Origin: a virus | Length of the DNA stretch: 54,230 bases | Virus record (IMG/VR): IMGVR_UViG_3300006793_000042 | Location: 1 to 54,230 of that record | Strand: one strand, 5' to 3' | Program-made: the position numbers and the translations under genes | Shown here: positions 1 to 6,217 of the stretch, piece after piece | How the letters are laid out: each line of letters starts with the position of its first letter | Numbering within the stretch: position 1 is the stretch's first letter | Notes under the pieces: generated by a model | The model's database searches: none | The model's input: only the letters and a program-made list of their open reading frames with translations | Told to the model about the DNA's origin: nothing

Positions 1-117
1 CACTACCAATGTTGAATGATGACGGATTGAAATAGAACCTTTCATGCCGTACTTAGAAAGCACCTTCTTAATCTCTGGTGCTAGTTTTTTCTTATCTTCT
101 TGTGATACATATGCCAT
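1..117 (-). CDS. Conserved phage hypothetical protein (3' end outside window)
   Basis: The ATG at 117 opens a frame that runs off the window edge, giving 39 residues (MAYVSQEDKKKLAPEIKK...). The start is rich in Lys and Glu, followed by GSISIRHHSTLVV. I recall similar short proteins in T4-like marine phages but know no function. It lies downstream of the early promoter at 166-194, so it is probably an early gene. Confidence 0.7.
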   Translation of the reverse strand, partial: MAYVSQEDKKKLAPEIKKVLSKYGMKGSISIRHHSTLVV

Positions 118-165
118 TTATTTTGCCTCTCTGTTTAATTGCCTAATTGCCTAACTGTTATATAC

Positions 166-194
166 AGTATAAGGTCAAAGGGTCAGAAAGTCAA
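166..194 (-). promoter_or_regulatory. Sigma70-type early promoter
   Basis: On the minus strand TTGACT (189-194) and TATACT (166-171) are 17 bp apart. The same unit recurs at 1953, 2804, 3809 and 5506 with matching flanks (AAAGGTTGACTTT before, GTATA after). It drives the gene at 117..1. Confidence 0.85.
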
Positions 195-339
195 CCTTTT
201 TCTTGCCGAAATATACCTTAGGGGAGCAGGCGCAAACGCCACCTACTCCTTGCTATTGAGCAACCTGACTCATTCCGTCCTTCACCTTCCTGTCGGTGTG
301 GTTGCCGGTCAGCTATGCCGATAAAATACGGTAATGATA

Positions 340-429
340 TGGCGGAAGTGGTAGGATTCGAACCCACGGTAGAGTCACCCCTACGACGGTTTAGTAAACC
401 GCTCCTTTAAACCACTCAGGCACACTTCC
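340..429 (-). tRNA. tRNA-Ser, anticodon ACT as read
   Basis: A full type II cloverleaf: acceptor GGAAGTG/CACTTCC, discriminator G, encoded CCA, a long variable arm (GTAG/CTAC stem) and a standard T-loop TTCGAAT. The anticodon stem GCGGT/ACCGT encloses the loop TTACTAA, so the anticodon reads ACT. Bacterial tRNAs for AGY serine codons normally carry GCT, so A34 is unusual. It starts 9 nt after the stop of the 56-aa gene at 438-608. Confidence 0.9.
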
Positions 430-437
430 TTATCATA

Positions 438-608
438 TCAGTGAATGGTATCACTCACTGTTGGACAAGAGTATTCCATTACGGATACAATGTCCTTAAC
501 CTTTATTGAAGGATCCTGTTCTTCTAGTGTAAGACAAGCGTCTCTGAAATCCATAGCATTGACTTCAATTGATTCGGTTTCTGTTTCAAAGACAAATAGT
601 TTAACCAT
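438..608 (-). CDS. Small hypothetical protein, 56 aa
   Basis: An acidic 56-residue protein (MVKLFVFETETESIEV...SDTIH). The ATG at 608 is preceded by GGAAAG, and the stop lies 9 nt before tRNA-Ser, so the two may share a transcript from the promoter at 852. No recognised domain. Confidence 0.65.
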   Translation of the reverse strand: MVKLFVFETETESIEVNAMDFRDACLTLEEQDPSIKVKDIVSVMEYSCPTVSDTIH

Positions 609-619
609 GTATTCTTTCC

Positions 620-817
620 TTATCTTACCTTGTGAGGTCTCTTCTTATTCTTGTTCTTGTTGAGCTTGATACCTTTTTCTTCTCGGTACATTTCACCGGT
701 CATGCCTTCAGGTATTTTTTCGATCTTTCCGCCCTTGTCTAAGAACTCTTTCATTTTCATGTTTAGGTATTCTTGTTTTTCTAGTTGTTCCTGTGTTGGA
801 CTTGGTCCTAATGACAT
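620..817 (-). CDS. Small basic hypothetical protein, 65 aa
   Basis: Very Lys/Glu-rich (MSLGPSPTQEQLEKQEYLN...), ending in a KNKNKKRPHKVR tail; probably helical and possibly nucleic-acid binding, but that is inference. First gene after the promoter at 852-878, followed by the 56-aa gene. Confidence 0.7.
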   Translation of the reverse strand: MSLGPSPTQEQLEKQEYLNMKMKEFLDKGGKIEKIPEGMTGEMYREEKGIKLNKNKNKKRPHKVR

Positions 818-851
818 ATATGCCTTTCTGTTTGTTTAATTTAGTCTATAC

Positions 852-878
852 AGTATAGCCTAAACATCAGAAAGTCAA
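852..878 (-). promoter_or_regulatory. Variant early promoter (15-bp spacer)
   Basis: TTGACT (873-878) and TATACT (852-857) as in the other early promoters, but only 15 bp apart, so it may be weaker. It sits just past the stop of the gene at 880. Confidence 0.6.
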
Positions 879-879
879 G

Positions 880-1146
880 TTATTCTTTTACCAATTCAGC
901 AAGGTCAATATCTCGACATTGATCCCAAGGAACAATCATTTTCCTATTCGATTCTTGATCGATTATTTCGAACAGTTTCTTTTCACTATCTCTAGTTTGG
1001 ATAAGGCCAAATCCTTCGTACCAACCTGGACCCTTTAATGGTGTATCCGATAACCCTGGTGGGCGACCGTGAATGTCTAACATCATCTCTGCCCTAAAAT
1101 AACAGGCATATGATTGACCTGCTTTGATATCTTCTGGCTTAATCAT
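880..1146 (-). CDS. Hypothetical protein, 88 aa
   Basis: A soluble 88-residue protein (MIKPEDIKAGQSYACYF...) with IKAGQ and PGWYEGFG segments and an acidic C-terminus. Its start overlaps the stop of the upstream gene (1139) by 8 nt, so the two are translationally coupled. No family recognised. Confidence 0.75.
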   Translation of the reverse strand: MIKPEDIKAGQSYACYFRAEMMLDIHGRPPGLSDTPLKGPGWYEGFGLIQTRDSEKKLFEIIDQESNRKMIVPWDQCRDIDLAELVKE

Positions 1147-1324
1147 TTTTCATATCTCCTAAAATTTTATTTATGATCCTCTCAGCATCAGGATAGGTAG
1201 ACATGGACTCAACAATTCTATCAATAGCATCTAACTCTAGTGAATCATAAATCTCACGACAGTTCATGCCCTGATACGGTTGAGTCCATGAATAGCTCAT
1301 AGACCATTCGGCTTTCTTACTCAT
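1139..1324 (-). CDS. Hypothetical protein, 61 aa
   Basis: A small acidic helical protein (MSKKAEWSMSYSWTQ...KILGDMKND). It starts immediately after the stop of the HAD phosphatase gene and overlaps the next gene by 8 nt, in an operon running 1916 to 880. No function recognised. Confidence 0.75.
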   Translation of the reverse strand: MSKKAEWSMSYSWTQPYQGMNCREIYDSLELDAIDRIVESMSTYPDAERIINKILGDMKND

Positions 1325-1759
1325 TTAGAAATCTCCTGGTGCGACTTGGACTGCTCTCAAGCCTCTACTTCTCCACATGTCAACGACACTTGTTCTGTCG
1401 TCAAACACCAACGTGGGGTTGTAGCCTGCTTCAAGCATTTGATCAAGCATTCCACTCTTAAGCTCGTAGTCAGGCCTGTAGTCGTTGTCGCTTCTAAGAT
1501 AAATCTCTTGAAAGACTAAACCTTGGCCCATTAATTGTTTAAGAGTGATTGGTCTTTGTGATTTGTTTCTGCCTGAAGCAATCAAAATTCTGTTGCCGGC
1601 TTTCTGCAAGGCAATGGCCACCGCAAAGACATCCAAGTTCGGAGTGTCTTCAGAAGTCATTTCACGGAACGAATTCCAATCCTTTGGCTTCTGCTCAACG
1701 AACTTCTTTCTATGTTCGATGTCCATTAAAGTACCATCAATGTCGAAGATGATATCCAT
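1325..1759 (-). CDS. HAD-superfamily phosphatase, like the PseT/PNKP 3'-phosphatase domain
   Basis: 144 residues. The HAD nucleophile motif is DIDGT at residues 6-10 (DxDGT), motif II is the S/T-G-R region IASGRN (about 60-65), and the C-terminal acidic motif is LVFDDR (about 117-122). Length and layout match the phosphatase half of phage polynucleotide kinases such as T4 PseT, which removes 2',3'-cyclic or 3'-phosphates from RNA ends; the kinase half is absent. It could instead be a nucleotidase of the same fold. It is the second gene after the promoter at 1953-1981. Confidence 0.8.
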   Translation of the reverse strand: MDIIFDIDGTLMDIEHRKKFVEQKPKDWNSFREMTSEDTPNLDVFAVAIALQKAGNRILIASGRNKSQRPITLKQLMGQGLVFQEIYLRSDNDYRPDYELKSGMLDQMLEAGYNPTLVFDDRTSVVDMWRSRGLRAVQVAPGDF

Positions 1760-1769
1760 ACTCTTGCCT

Positions 1770-1916
1770 CTACTTTTCGGTTAGTTCTTGCACCACGGTT
1801 GCACCTTTGTTGACGCTTTCTTTAAGCATCTCAGTTGCACCATCTATGTCACCTGGGTTCATATAAAGATATGCACCTACGGCTCCAATTGCTATAAACA
1901 TGATAGCCTTGATCAT
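1770..1916 (-). CDS. Small membrane-anchored protein, 48 aa
   Basis: The ATG at 1916 follows a strong ribosome site (AGGAGG, 5 nt before the start). Residues 3-19 (KAIMFIAIGAVGAYLY) form one hydrophobic segment and the rest is a charged amphipathic tail. First gene of the operon from the promoter at 1953-1981, ahead of the HAD phosphatase. Unknown function. Confidence 0.75.
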   Translation of the reverse strand: MIKAIMFIAIGAVGAYLYMNPGDIDGATEMLKESVNKGATVVQELTEK

Positions 1917-1952
1917 AATTGCCTCCTAGTTAGTTTGCCTCATTACTCTTAC

Positions 1953-1981
1953 AGTATAAGGCCAGACGCATCAAAAGTCAA
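1953..1981 (-). promoter_or_regulatory. Sigma70-type early promoter
   Basis: TTGACT (1976-1981), 17 bp, TATACT (1953-1958) on the minus strand, in the repeated early-promoter context. It drives the genes at 1916, 1759, 1324 and 1146. Confidence 0.85.
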
Positions 1982-1982
1982 C

Positions 1983-2162
1983 CTATTTTGGTGAAGTTTT
2001 CTTAGCAGGGACCTTCTTCTTTTTTGGTCTGCGTCCCCATGTATAGAAATTGATTTCATCTGGGTCTGTTCTTTGGCAGGGTGGACAGACGGTGACCTCG
2101 TTCTTTTTAAGCCATTCGTCCATTAGTTGTCGATCGCTATCGGTTGTGCTATCTCTACTCAA
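1983..2162 (-). CDS. Small protein with CPPC pair and basic tail, TTG start, 59 aa
   Basis: Start chosen at TTG 2162 because AAAGGAG lies 7 nt before it and it overlaps the stop of the upstream 63-aa gene by 8 nt. The protein has CPPC at about 31-34 and a KKKKVPAKK tail. The same frame stays open back to an ATG at 2306 (107 aa); that longer reading has a weaker ribosome site and is the alternative. Function unknown. Confidence 0.55.
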   Translation of the reverse strand: MSRDSTTDSDRQLMDEWLKKNEVTVCPPCQRTDPDEINFYTWGRRPKKKKVPAKKTSPK

Positions 2163-2346
2163 ACTTGTTTCTCCTTTCGAGTATTTTAAGTCTACAGCCT
2201 TTGCGATCCCATGTGACCCAAGTGGTGGGTAGGAATCTATATAAGATTGGCCATGGACGGCTGATTCCGTCACTCCATACCGTAGATCGGTGTTTTCCGT
2301 TTCCAATCCATGAAAGACCTACGCAACCAGGATAAGCCCAATTCAT
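2155..2346 (-). CDS. Small Trp-rich basic protein, 63 aa
   Basis: The ATG at 2346 follows GGAG at 7-nt spacing. The product (MNWAYPGCVGLSWIGNG...) is rich in Trp and basic residues and ends NKFE. It overlaps the 107-aa reading of the next gene in another frame, so only one of the two models may be right. A TTG at 2391 would extend it to 78 aa. No known domain. Confidence 0.45.
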   Translation of the reverse strand: MNWAYPGCVGLSWIGNGKHRSTVWSDGISRPWPILYRFLPTTWVTWDRKGCRLKILERRNKFE

Positions 2347-2397
2347 TTGAGTCTCCGTGCTAGGTGATTTATGGATTCTTCCATCGGTCAATGATAT

Positions 2398-2499
2398 TTA
2401 CTTCTTTCTCTTTGGTGGGGTTTCCTTGTCCCACATCAGCATCATTCCAATAGGCAATAACAATATGCCAATGACTATAAGAATACTACCGAGCATCAT
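2398..2499 (-). CDS. Single-pass membrane micro-protein, 33 aa
   Basis: A short ORF overlapping the end of the upstream gene by 14 nt, with AGGG before the ATG. Residues 3-23 are almost wholly hydrophobic (GSILIVIGILLLPIGMMLM), followed by a WDKETPPKRKK tail: an N-in/C-in anchor or a small regulatory membrane peptide. Confidence 0.6.
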   Translation of the reverse strand: MMLGSILIVIGILLLPIGMMLMWDKETPPKRKK

Positions 2500-2773
2500 A
2501 CACCCTATGGTTTTTAATGAACCATTTTTCTAAGACAGGTAAACCAAATTCATCTTCGTCTACCACAATCGTTGCGACTGTCTTAACCACATTAGCAAAT
2601 CGCCAACCTGTCATACCACAGATGTCTTTACCACCTACCCATACCTTGTGTGGAAAGTCTTCGCCTAGGTGATTGTTCCACGGTTCATCGTTGAGTGAAT
2701 ATTCAAAGACGTTTCCGACTTCCTTTTCAACGAACGCTCCTATTGGATCTTTGGTATAGGTATAGTATGCCAT
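2486..2773 (-). CDS. Hypothetical protein, 95 aa
   Basis: A soluble mixed alpha/beta protein (MAYYTYTKDPIGAFVEKEV...), Trp-rich and acidic. First gene after the promoter at 2804-2832. The start is preceded by GGAGAGGCAA. No family recognised. Confidence 0.75.
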   Translation of the reverse strand: MAYYTYTKDPIGAFVEKEVGNVFEYSLNDEPWNNHLGEDFPHKVWVGGKDICGMTGWRFANVVKTVATIVVDEDEFGLPVLEKWFIKNHRVYDAR

Positions 2774-2803
2774 TTGCCTCTCCTTGTGCCTTATTGTTCT
2801 TTT

Positions 2804-2832
2804 AGTATAAGGTCAGACCTATAGTAAGTCAA
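2804..2832 (-). promoter_or_regulatory. Sigma70-type early promoter
   Basis: TTGACT (2827-2832), 17 bp, TATACT (2804-2809), minus strand; drives the genes from 2773 to 1983. Confidence 0.85.
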
Positions 2833-2849
2833 CCTTTAATTTTTATTTC

Positions 2850-3281
2850 TTACGCCGCGAACGCTTCGCTGAGCTCTTTGACGTGTCGGCAATTGCCACG
2901 AAATTGATGGCCTGGACAAGTGCAGGATGATCTCCCACTCCTTCCGACTTCAACTTCATATAGTGTTCCTGTCGAACCTCTAACAGTTCTTTTAAGGACT
3001 TCACCGTCACCTCCGGCTTGAAGCGATTGTTCTGACGATTCGGATCTTTCCACCCCATTTATCTCTACAATCCTTTCCATGCGAACAACCCGCATCGGAA
3101 AATGGGGTTGATCAGTTGTTAAGCCCACCTCATTAGGTTTGAACCACTTCTCAAAACGGACTTCACCTTCATAGAAGTTGAACTCATCGCTCACAGAACT
3201 GACTCCGGGGGCATACCTATCACGGTAAGGATACATACCATTCTTAACTTTGATCCTTACCCATTGTCCATGTTTTAACAT
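2850..3281 (-). CDS. SWIM-type zinc-finger protein, 143 aa
   Basis: The C-terminal third carries the spaced metal motif CTCPGHQF...CRHV (about residues 119-133), i.e. CxC...CxH, typical of SWIM zinc fingers that bind DNA or protein. The N-terminal part (residues 1-60) looks like a small beta domain (KHGQWVRIKVKNG). It overlaps the 70-aa upstream gene by 7 nt and belongs to the operon from the promoter at 3809. An open frame at 2843-3058 overlaps its 3' half. Confidence 0.8.
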   Translation of the reverse strand: MLKHGQWVRIKVKNGMYPYRDRYAPGVSSVSDEFNFYEGEVRFEKWFKPNEVGLTTDQPHFPMRVVRMERIVEINGVERSESSEQSLQAGGDGEVLKRTVRGSTGTLYEVEVGRSGRSSCTCPGHQFRGNCRHVKELSEAFAA

Positions 3282-3487
3282 AGAAAATTCACCGTGTATG
3301 GTTGTCTTTTAATATTGGAAAAAATTGCTTTGACTCTAGCATTGTACCTTTCTTCGGTCATTGCCAAATTTTGTGCCTTCTGTTGCCACATTGCTCGAGT
3401 AAGCTCGTCGAGTTGTGGATTAGTATCGAGCAACCTCTTAATGGAGGCCGCTCTTTGATACTGTTTCTCTTCGGAGTAAGGTCCCAT
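3275..3487 (-). CDS. Hypothetical helical protein, 70 aa
   Basis: The ATG at 3487 overlaps the upstream stop (TAATG), so the start is set by coupling. The protein is basic and helical (MGPYSEEKQYQRAASIKRLL...). Middle gene of a three-gene early operon. No domain recognised. Confidence 0.75.
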   Translation of the reverse strand: MGPYSEEKQYQRAASIKRLLDTNPQLDELTRAMWQQKAQNLAMTEERYNARVKAIFSNIKRQPYTVNFLC

Positions 3488-3777
3488 TAAGCACCTATTC
3501 CTAATTTTGTAAGATGGTTTCCTGGTACTCGCCATTGCCCTTGAGCACCACAATCAACTGTGACATATTTCTGAGCAATTTTCTTTACCTTGCCCGAAAC
3601 ATCAACACCACGTTTACCTGTGAAAGAAACAATGTCGCCAATCATAAATGATCGTACCGCTTGTTTGGTAAGGTGTGTTCTTTTGAGTTTGATTGCTTCG
3701 ATAACTTCATTCAATTGATCGTTATCCATTTGGTAGATTAATTCACTTGCCTTGGTTACTAGATTTGCCATTTTCAT
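3487..3777 (-). CDS. Hypothetical protein with SH3/KOW-like beta segment, 96 aa
   Basis: The N-terminal 35 residues are helical (ASELIYQMDNDQLNEVIEAI); the C-terminal half (IGDIVSFTGKRG...GKVKKIAQKYVTV) looks like a small beta-barrel. The start at 3777 follows AGAGGG; ATG 3771 is an alternative. Longer readings would run through the promoter at 3809-3837 and are rejected. Confidence 0.75.
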   Translation of the reverse strand: MKMANLVTKASELIYQMDNDQLNEVIEAIKLKRTHLTKQAVRSFMIGDIVSFTGKRGVDVSGKVKKIAQKYVTVDCGAQGQWRVPGNHLTKLGIGA

Positions 3778-3808
3778 ATATCCCTCTGTTTGCCTAATTA
3801 TTATATAC

Positions 3809-3837
3809 AGTATAAGGTCAAAAGACCTTAAAGTCAA
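3809..3837 (-). promoter_or_regulatory. Sigma70-type early promoter
   Basis: TTGACT (3832-3837), 17 bp, TATACT (3809-3814), minus strand; drives the genes at 3777, 3487 and 3281. Confidence 0.85.
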
Positions 3838-3840
3838 CCT

Positions 3841-4065
3841 TTATTTTGTAATTTCTACTGATCTATTCTCCATTTCAATCTTTTGGAGACTTTCGAACAT
3901 TTTGAAGAAGTTCAGCACCATTGTTTCTTGCTGAGTTTCACCTGCCGGTATACATAAGGCGGTGTCATCTTGCTTCTTTACTTCGACCAATGCCAAATTA
4001 CATATTGCTTCGTTGTCATAGGTAATTGGACTATTCAACATCAGTGTGATTAAAATATATTTCAT
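3841..4065 (-). CDS. Small possibly exported protein, 74 aa
   Basis: The N-terminus MKYILITLMLNSPITYDN is hydrophobic and could be a short signal peptide; the rest is soluble with two Cys (about 22 and 38). It starts at the stop of the upstream 62-aa gene. Last gene of the operon from 4656. Unknown function. Confidence 0.65.
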   Translation of the reverse strand: MKYILITLMLNSPITYDNEAICNLALVEVKKQDDTALCIPAGETQQETMVLNFFKMFESLQKIEMENRSVEITK

Positions 4066-4253
4066 TATTCCTCCCCGTGTTTTAGAATTTCCTCATCTCC
4101 ATTTGGTAAACGCCTTGAACGAAGATATCCATTCTTGATTAAATTATCAATAGTTCTTGCAACGACCTTCTTATTGGCCATTTCAAAACCAAAGTAGATA
4201 CCTACTATCGTTCCCAGACAGTAGGTTCCAAATATCCAAACTTCTATCATCAT
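4065..4253 (-). CDS. Small membrane protein, 62 aa
   Basis: Residues 5-25 (VWIFGTYCLGTIVGIYFGFEM) make one membrane segment, followed by a charged helical tail. Its start overlaps the stop of the 122-aa gene (4250) by 4 nt. Unknown function. Confidence 0.7.
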   Translation of the reverse strand: MMIEVWIFGTYCLGTIVGIYFGFEMANKKVVARTIDNLIKNGYLRSRRLPNGDEEILKHGEE

Positions 4254-4618
4254 GAACCTGTCTGCAATCTAAGTTCGCCTGCAGGTCCTTGTCTGAACCC
4301 TTCAATATAAATGTGATGTTGGTCGCCTGAACGAACGATTGCTTTATTGGCCGCAACCCAAACATCGCCCCATGTCTTACCTTTGATCTCTACGAGCTCA
4401 TTGTAAGGTCCAAAGATATCGCATTTATGTCTAATGACAGCATTGTCGCCGAATGGGTGTGGATTGCCAAACTTGATCTCACCATACTCACCATCGTTAT
4501 AGATTGACCATACTGTTTCTTTAATGCCAATTGATTTACCATATGTTGAATGGTAATCCATCTCAGCGAAAAACTTTTGGTCTTCTGCACTCATTTGAAC
4601 TGTTTCTTGATTTGACAT
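4250..4618 (-). CDS. Hypothetical protein, 122 aa
   Basis: A soluble protein (MSNQETVQMSAEDQKFF...) with Gly/His/Trp-rich segments; GGAGGG sits before the ATG at 4618. First gene after a fully consensus promoter (4656-4684). No family recognised. Confidence 0.75.
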   Translation of the reverse strand: MSNQETVQMSAEDQKFFAEMDYHSTYGKSIGIKETVWSIYNDGEYGEIKFGNPHPFGDNAVIRHKCDIFGPYNELVEIKGKTWGDVWVAANKAIVRSGDQHHIYIEGFRQGPAGELRLQTGS

Positions 4619-4655
4619 ATATTAGCCCTCCAGCTTTTTAATTGTTATAATGTAT

Positions 4656-4684
4656 ATTATAGAGTCTTTTTAACCGTTTGTCAA
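4656..4684 (-). promoter_or_regulatory. Consensus sigma70 promoter
   Basis: TTGACA (4679-4684), 17 bp, TATAAT (4656-4661) on the minus strand: both boxes match the consensus exactly. It drives the genes at 4618, 4253 and 4065. Confidence 0.9.
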
Positions 4685-4687
4685 CCA

Positions 4688-4888
4688 TTAAATTACCGAA
4701 ACTTGATATCCATATGACCAATGACCGTTGTCCATATCAAAGACACATCTGTCTTTGTCTTCTATAAAGATCTTATCCATTTCGATACCATATTTGCTAC
4801 CGTCTTTGGTTAGTTCAATCCCTGTCACTTTGGCCTCACCGTGTCTTGTTGATACTTTGGTTCCAATTTTAATAAATGTTCTTTCCAT
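4688..4888 (-). CDS. Small beta-rich protein, 66 aa
   Basis: The ATG at 4888 has GGAG 9 nt upstream; a TTG at 4903 in frame is less likely. The sequence (MERTFIKIGTKVSTRHG...) suggests a small SH3-like barrel. It sits 2 nt beyond the stop of the 119-aa gene in the operon from 5506. Confidence 0.7.
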   Translation of the reverse strand: MERTFIKIGTKVSTRHGEAKVTGIELTKDGSKYGIEMDKIFIEDKDRCVFDMDNGHWSYGYQVSVI

Positions 4889-4890
4889 AA

Positions 4891-5250
4891 TTACATACTC
4901 CAATAAGTTTCTGAACGTGGGCTCATATGCATCGGCGTGTTGATTGGTTCAACAAACCATTCCTTGCTCATCAAGTTCTTTGCCTTGCGAGTCGCTTCAA
5001 TGTTCTTGTGGAAGTGTTCTACTTCTGCAATACCAAAACGGAATTGTGGATCATTGTCCTCTGGTTCCTGTTGAGCATAATCTGGTATGCCTCTACGAAA
5101 CATATCAAACCATTTCTTTGACATCTTAGTTTGAGCCGCCTGTGCCGCCGCCATTGATTTGTAGTATTTTCTAAAGTCTGGACGGACTATTCCTTCTTTG
5201 TCCATCTTGCCCATTATATATGTAGAACTTTTTTCGTAAATATAAAACAT
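4891..5250 (-). CDS. Hypothetical protein, 119 aa
   Basis: A soluble basic/helical protein with two repeated segments, KMSKKWFDMF (about 43-52) and NLMSKEWFVEP (about 92-102), suggesting an internal duplication. Its start overlaps the stop of the upstream gene by one base. Function unknown. Confidence 0.75.
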   Translation of the reverse strand: MFYIYEKSSTYIMGKMDKEGIVRPDFRKYYKSMAAAQAAQTKMSKKWFDMFRRGIPDYAQQEPEDNDPQFRFGIAEVEHFHKNIEATRKAKNLMSKEWFVEPINTPMHMSPRSETYWSM

Positions 5251-5471
5251 TATTGTACCTCCACATTCTGGTTGATGTTATTTGCTGAGCAATATGCATC
5301 AGCCAACTTGTTAAAGTGAATATAAAATAGTGGATCATCTGTAGGTTGGACATCCATATAAGTGTCCGCATCTACAAAGTTCCAATTGATAGAACCATCT
5401 TGGTTGATGTTCTCTGAATTTGAAACCGCTTTATTAAAAGCTCTTGCCGTTGCCTTTGGTATTACATTCAT
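5250..5471 (-). CDS. Hypothetical protein, 73 aa
   Basis: An acidic protein (MNVIPKATARAFNKAV...), first gene after the promoter at 5506-5534, preceded by a purine-rich AGGAGATAGGC ribosome site. Unknown function. Confidence 0.75.
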   Translation of the reverse strand: MNVIPKATARAFNKAVSNSENINQDGSINWNFVDADTYMDVQPTDDPLFYIHFNKLADAYCSANNINQNVEVQ

Positions 5472-5505
5472 ATTGCCTATCTCCTTTTGCCTAATTGTTA
5501 TATAC

Positions 5506-5534
5506 AGTATAAGGTCAGAAGGCTAGAAAGTCAA
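5506..5534 (-). promoter_or_regulatory. Sigma70-type early promoter
   Basis: TTGACT (5529-5534), 17 bp, TATACT (5506-5511); drives the genes at 5471, 5250 and 4888. Confidence 0.85.
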
Positions 5535-5561
5535 CCGGTTTTGGTAAATTAAATTGAAAGA

Positions 5562-5828
5562 TTAATAATGAAGCACGACTCTGTCAGGTGACGTATCGTT
5601 CCAATCAAATCCTTCTCTTTTGGCTTGAGCTTGAGCTCCTAAAACTTCATTCGGAATAAAAGTGAAATTCTCACCACATGATATGCAGACATCGCCATGA
5701 GTGTCGCCGTAGTGAGGACTCTCTGTAGTGAGCCATTCTAATCGTTTTGACTCCATTGTAGAGTGTAGTGACGAACAGCCTGTAGTGACGAGGCCTATTA
5801 GTAAAATTAAACTTGCTTTTTTAATCAT
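5562..5828 (-). CDS. Predicted lipoprotein, 88 aa
   Basis: MIKKASLILLIGLVTTGCSS is a lipoprotein signal with lipobox VTTGC and the lipidated Cys at about residue 18. The mature part holds CISCGENFTF, a CxxC pair that could bind metal or form a disulfide. Probably envelope-located; phage lipoproteins often block superinfection, which is only a possibility here. Confidence 0.75.
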   Translation of the reverse strand: MIKKASLILLIGLVTTGCSSLHSTMESKRLEWLTTESPHYGDTHGDVCISCGENFTFIPNEVLGAQAQAKREGFDWNDTSPDRVVLHY

Positions 5829-5857
5829 ATGTCTTAGGCCTCCTCATGCCTATTTAA

Positions 5858-6085
5858 TTACTGAGCCTTGTTATTGAATAAAGATTTAATTGAATTCCAA
5901 GTTCTACCTAGTTGTTCTTTACTGTCAGCCCAACTTTCTTTTTGGTATGCAATCGTTTTCTCTTTTTCATTAGTTGCCCAAGTGTTTACTTTGTCAGCGA
6001 TAGTATCGTGTGCCATAGCCTTAGTCGTTATCACAACCAAAAATACTATACAAGCGATCCATATCATTGTAGTTTTTGTTATCAT
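5858..6085 (-). CDS. Small exported or membrane protein, 75 aa
   Basis: The start at 6085 was chosen because the promoter at 6093-6121 lies inside the longer reading. Hydrophobic residues about 7-22 (MIWIACIVFLVVITT) end in AMAHD, a plausible signal-peptidase site; the mature part is a charged helix. The predicted transcription start is at the ATG itself, so the mRNA would have almost no leader. ATG 6067 is an alternative. Confidence 0.6.
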   Translation of the reverse strand: MITKTTMIWIACIVFLVVITTKAMAHDTIADKVNTWATNEKEKTIAYQKESWADSKEQLGRTWNSIKSLFNNKAQ

Positions 6086-6092
6086 ACTATAT

Positions 6093-6121
6093 AATATATA
6101 CTCACTTGCCGTCATTGTCAA
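6093..6121 (-). promoter_or_regulatory. Sigma70 promoter with start codon at predicted +1
   Basis: TTGACA (6116-6121), 17 bp, TATATT (6093-6098), minus strand. Transcription would begin near 6086, next to the ATG at 6085. Confidence 0.75.
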
Positions 6122-6217
6122 CTGTTTTGGTTAAATTAAATCGGCAGGCAGAAAAAGACTTCAAGAATACAACCTAAGATAGTTTTGGTAGTTGTGATAC
6201 GGAAATTGGGCTAGATG

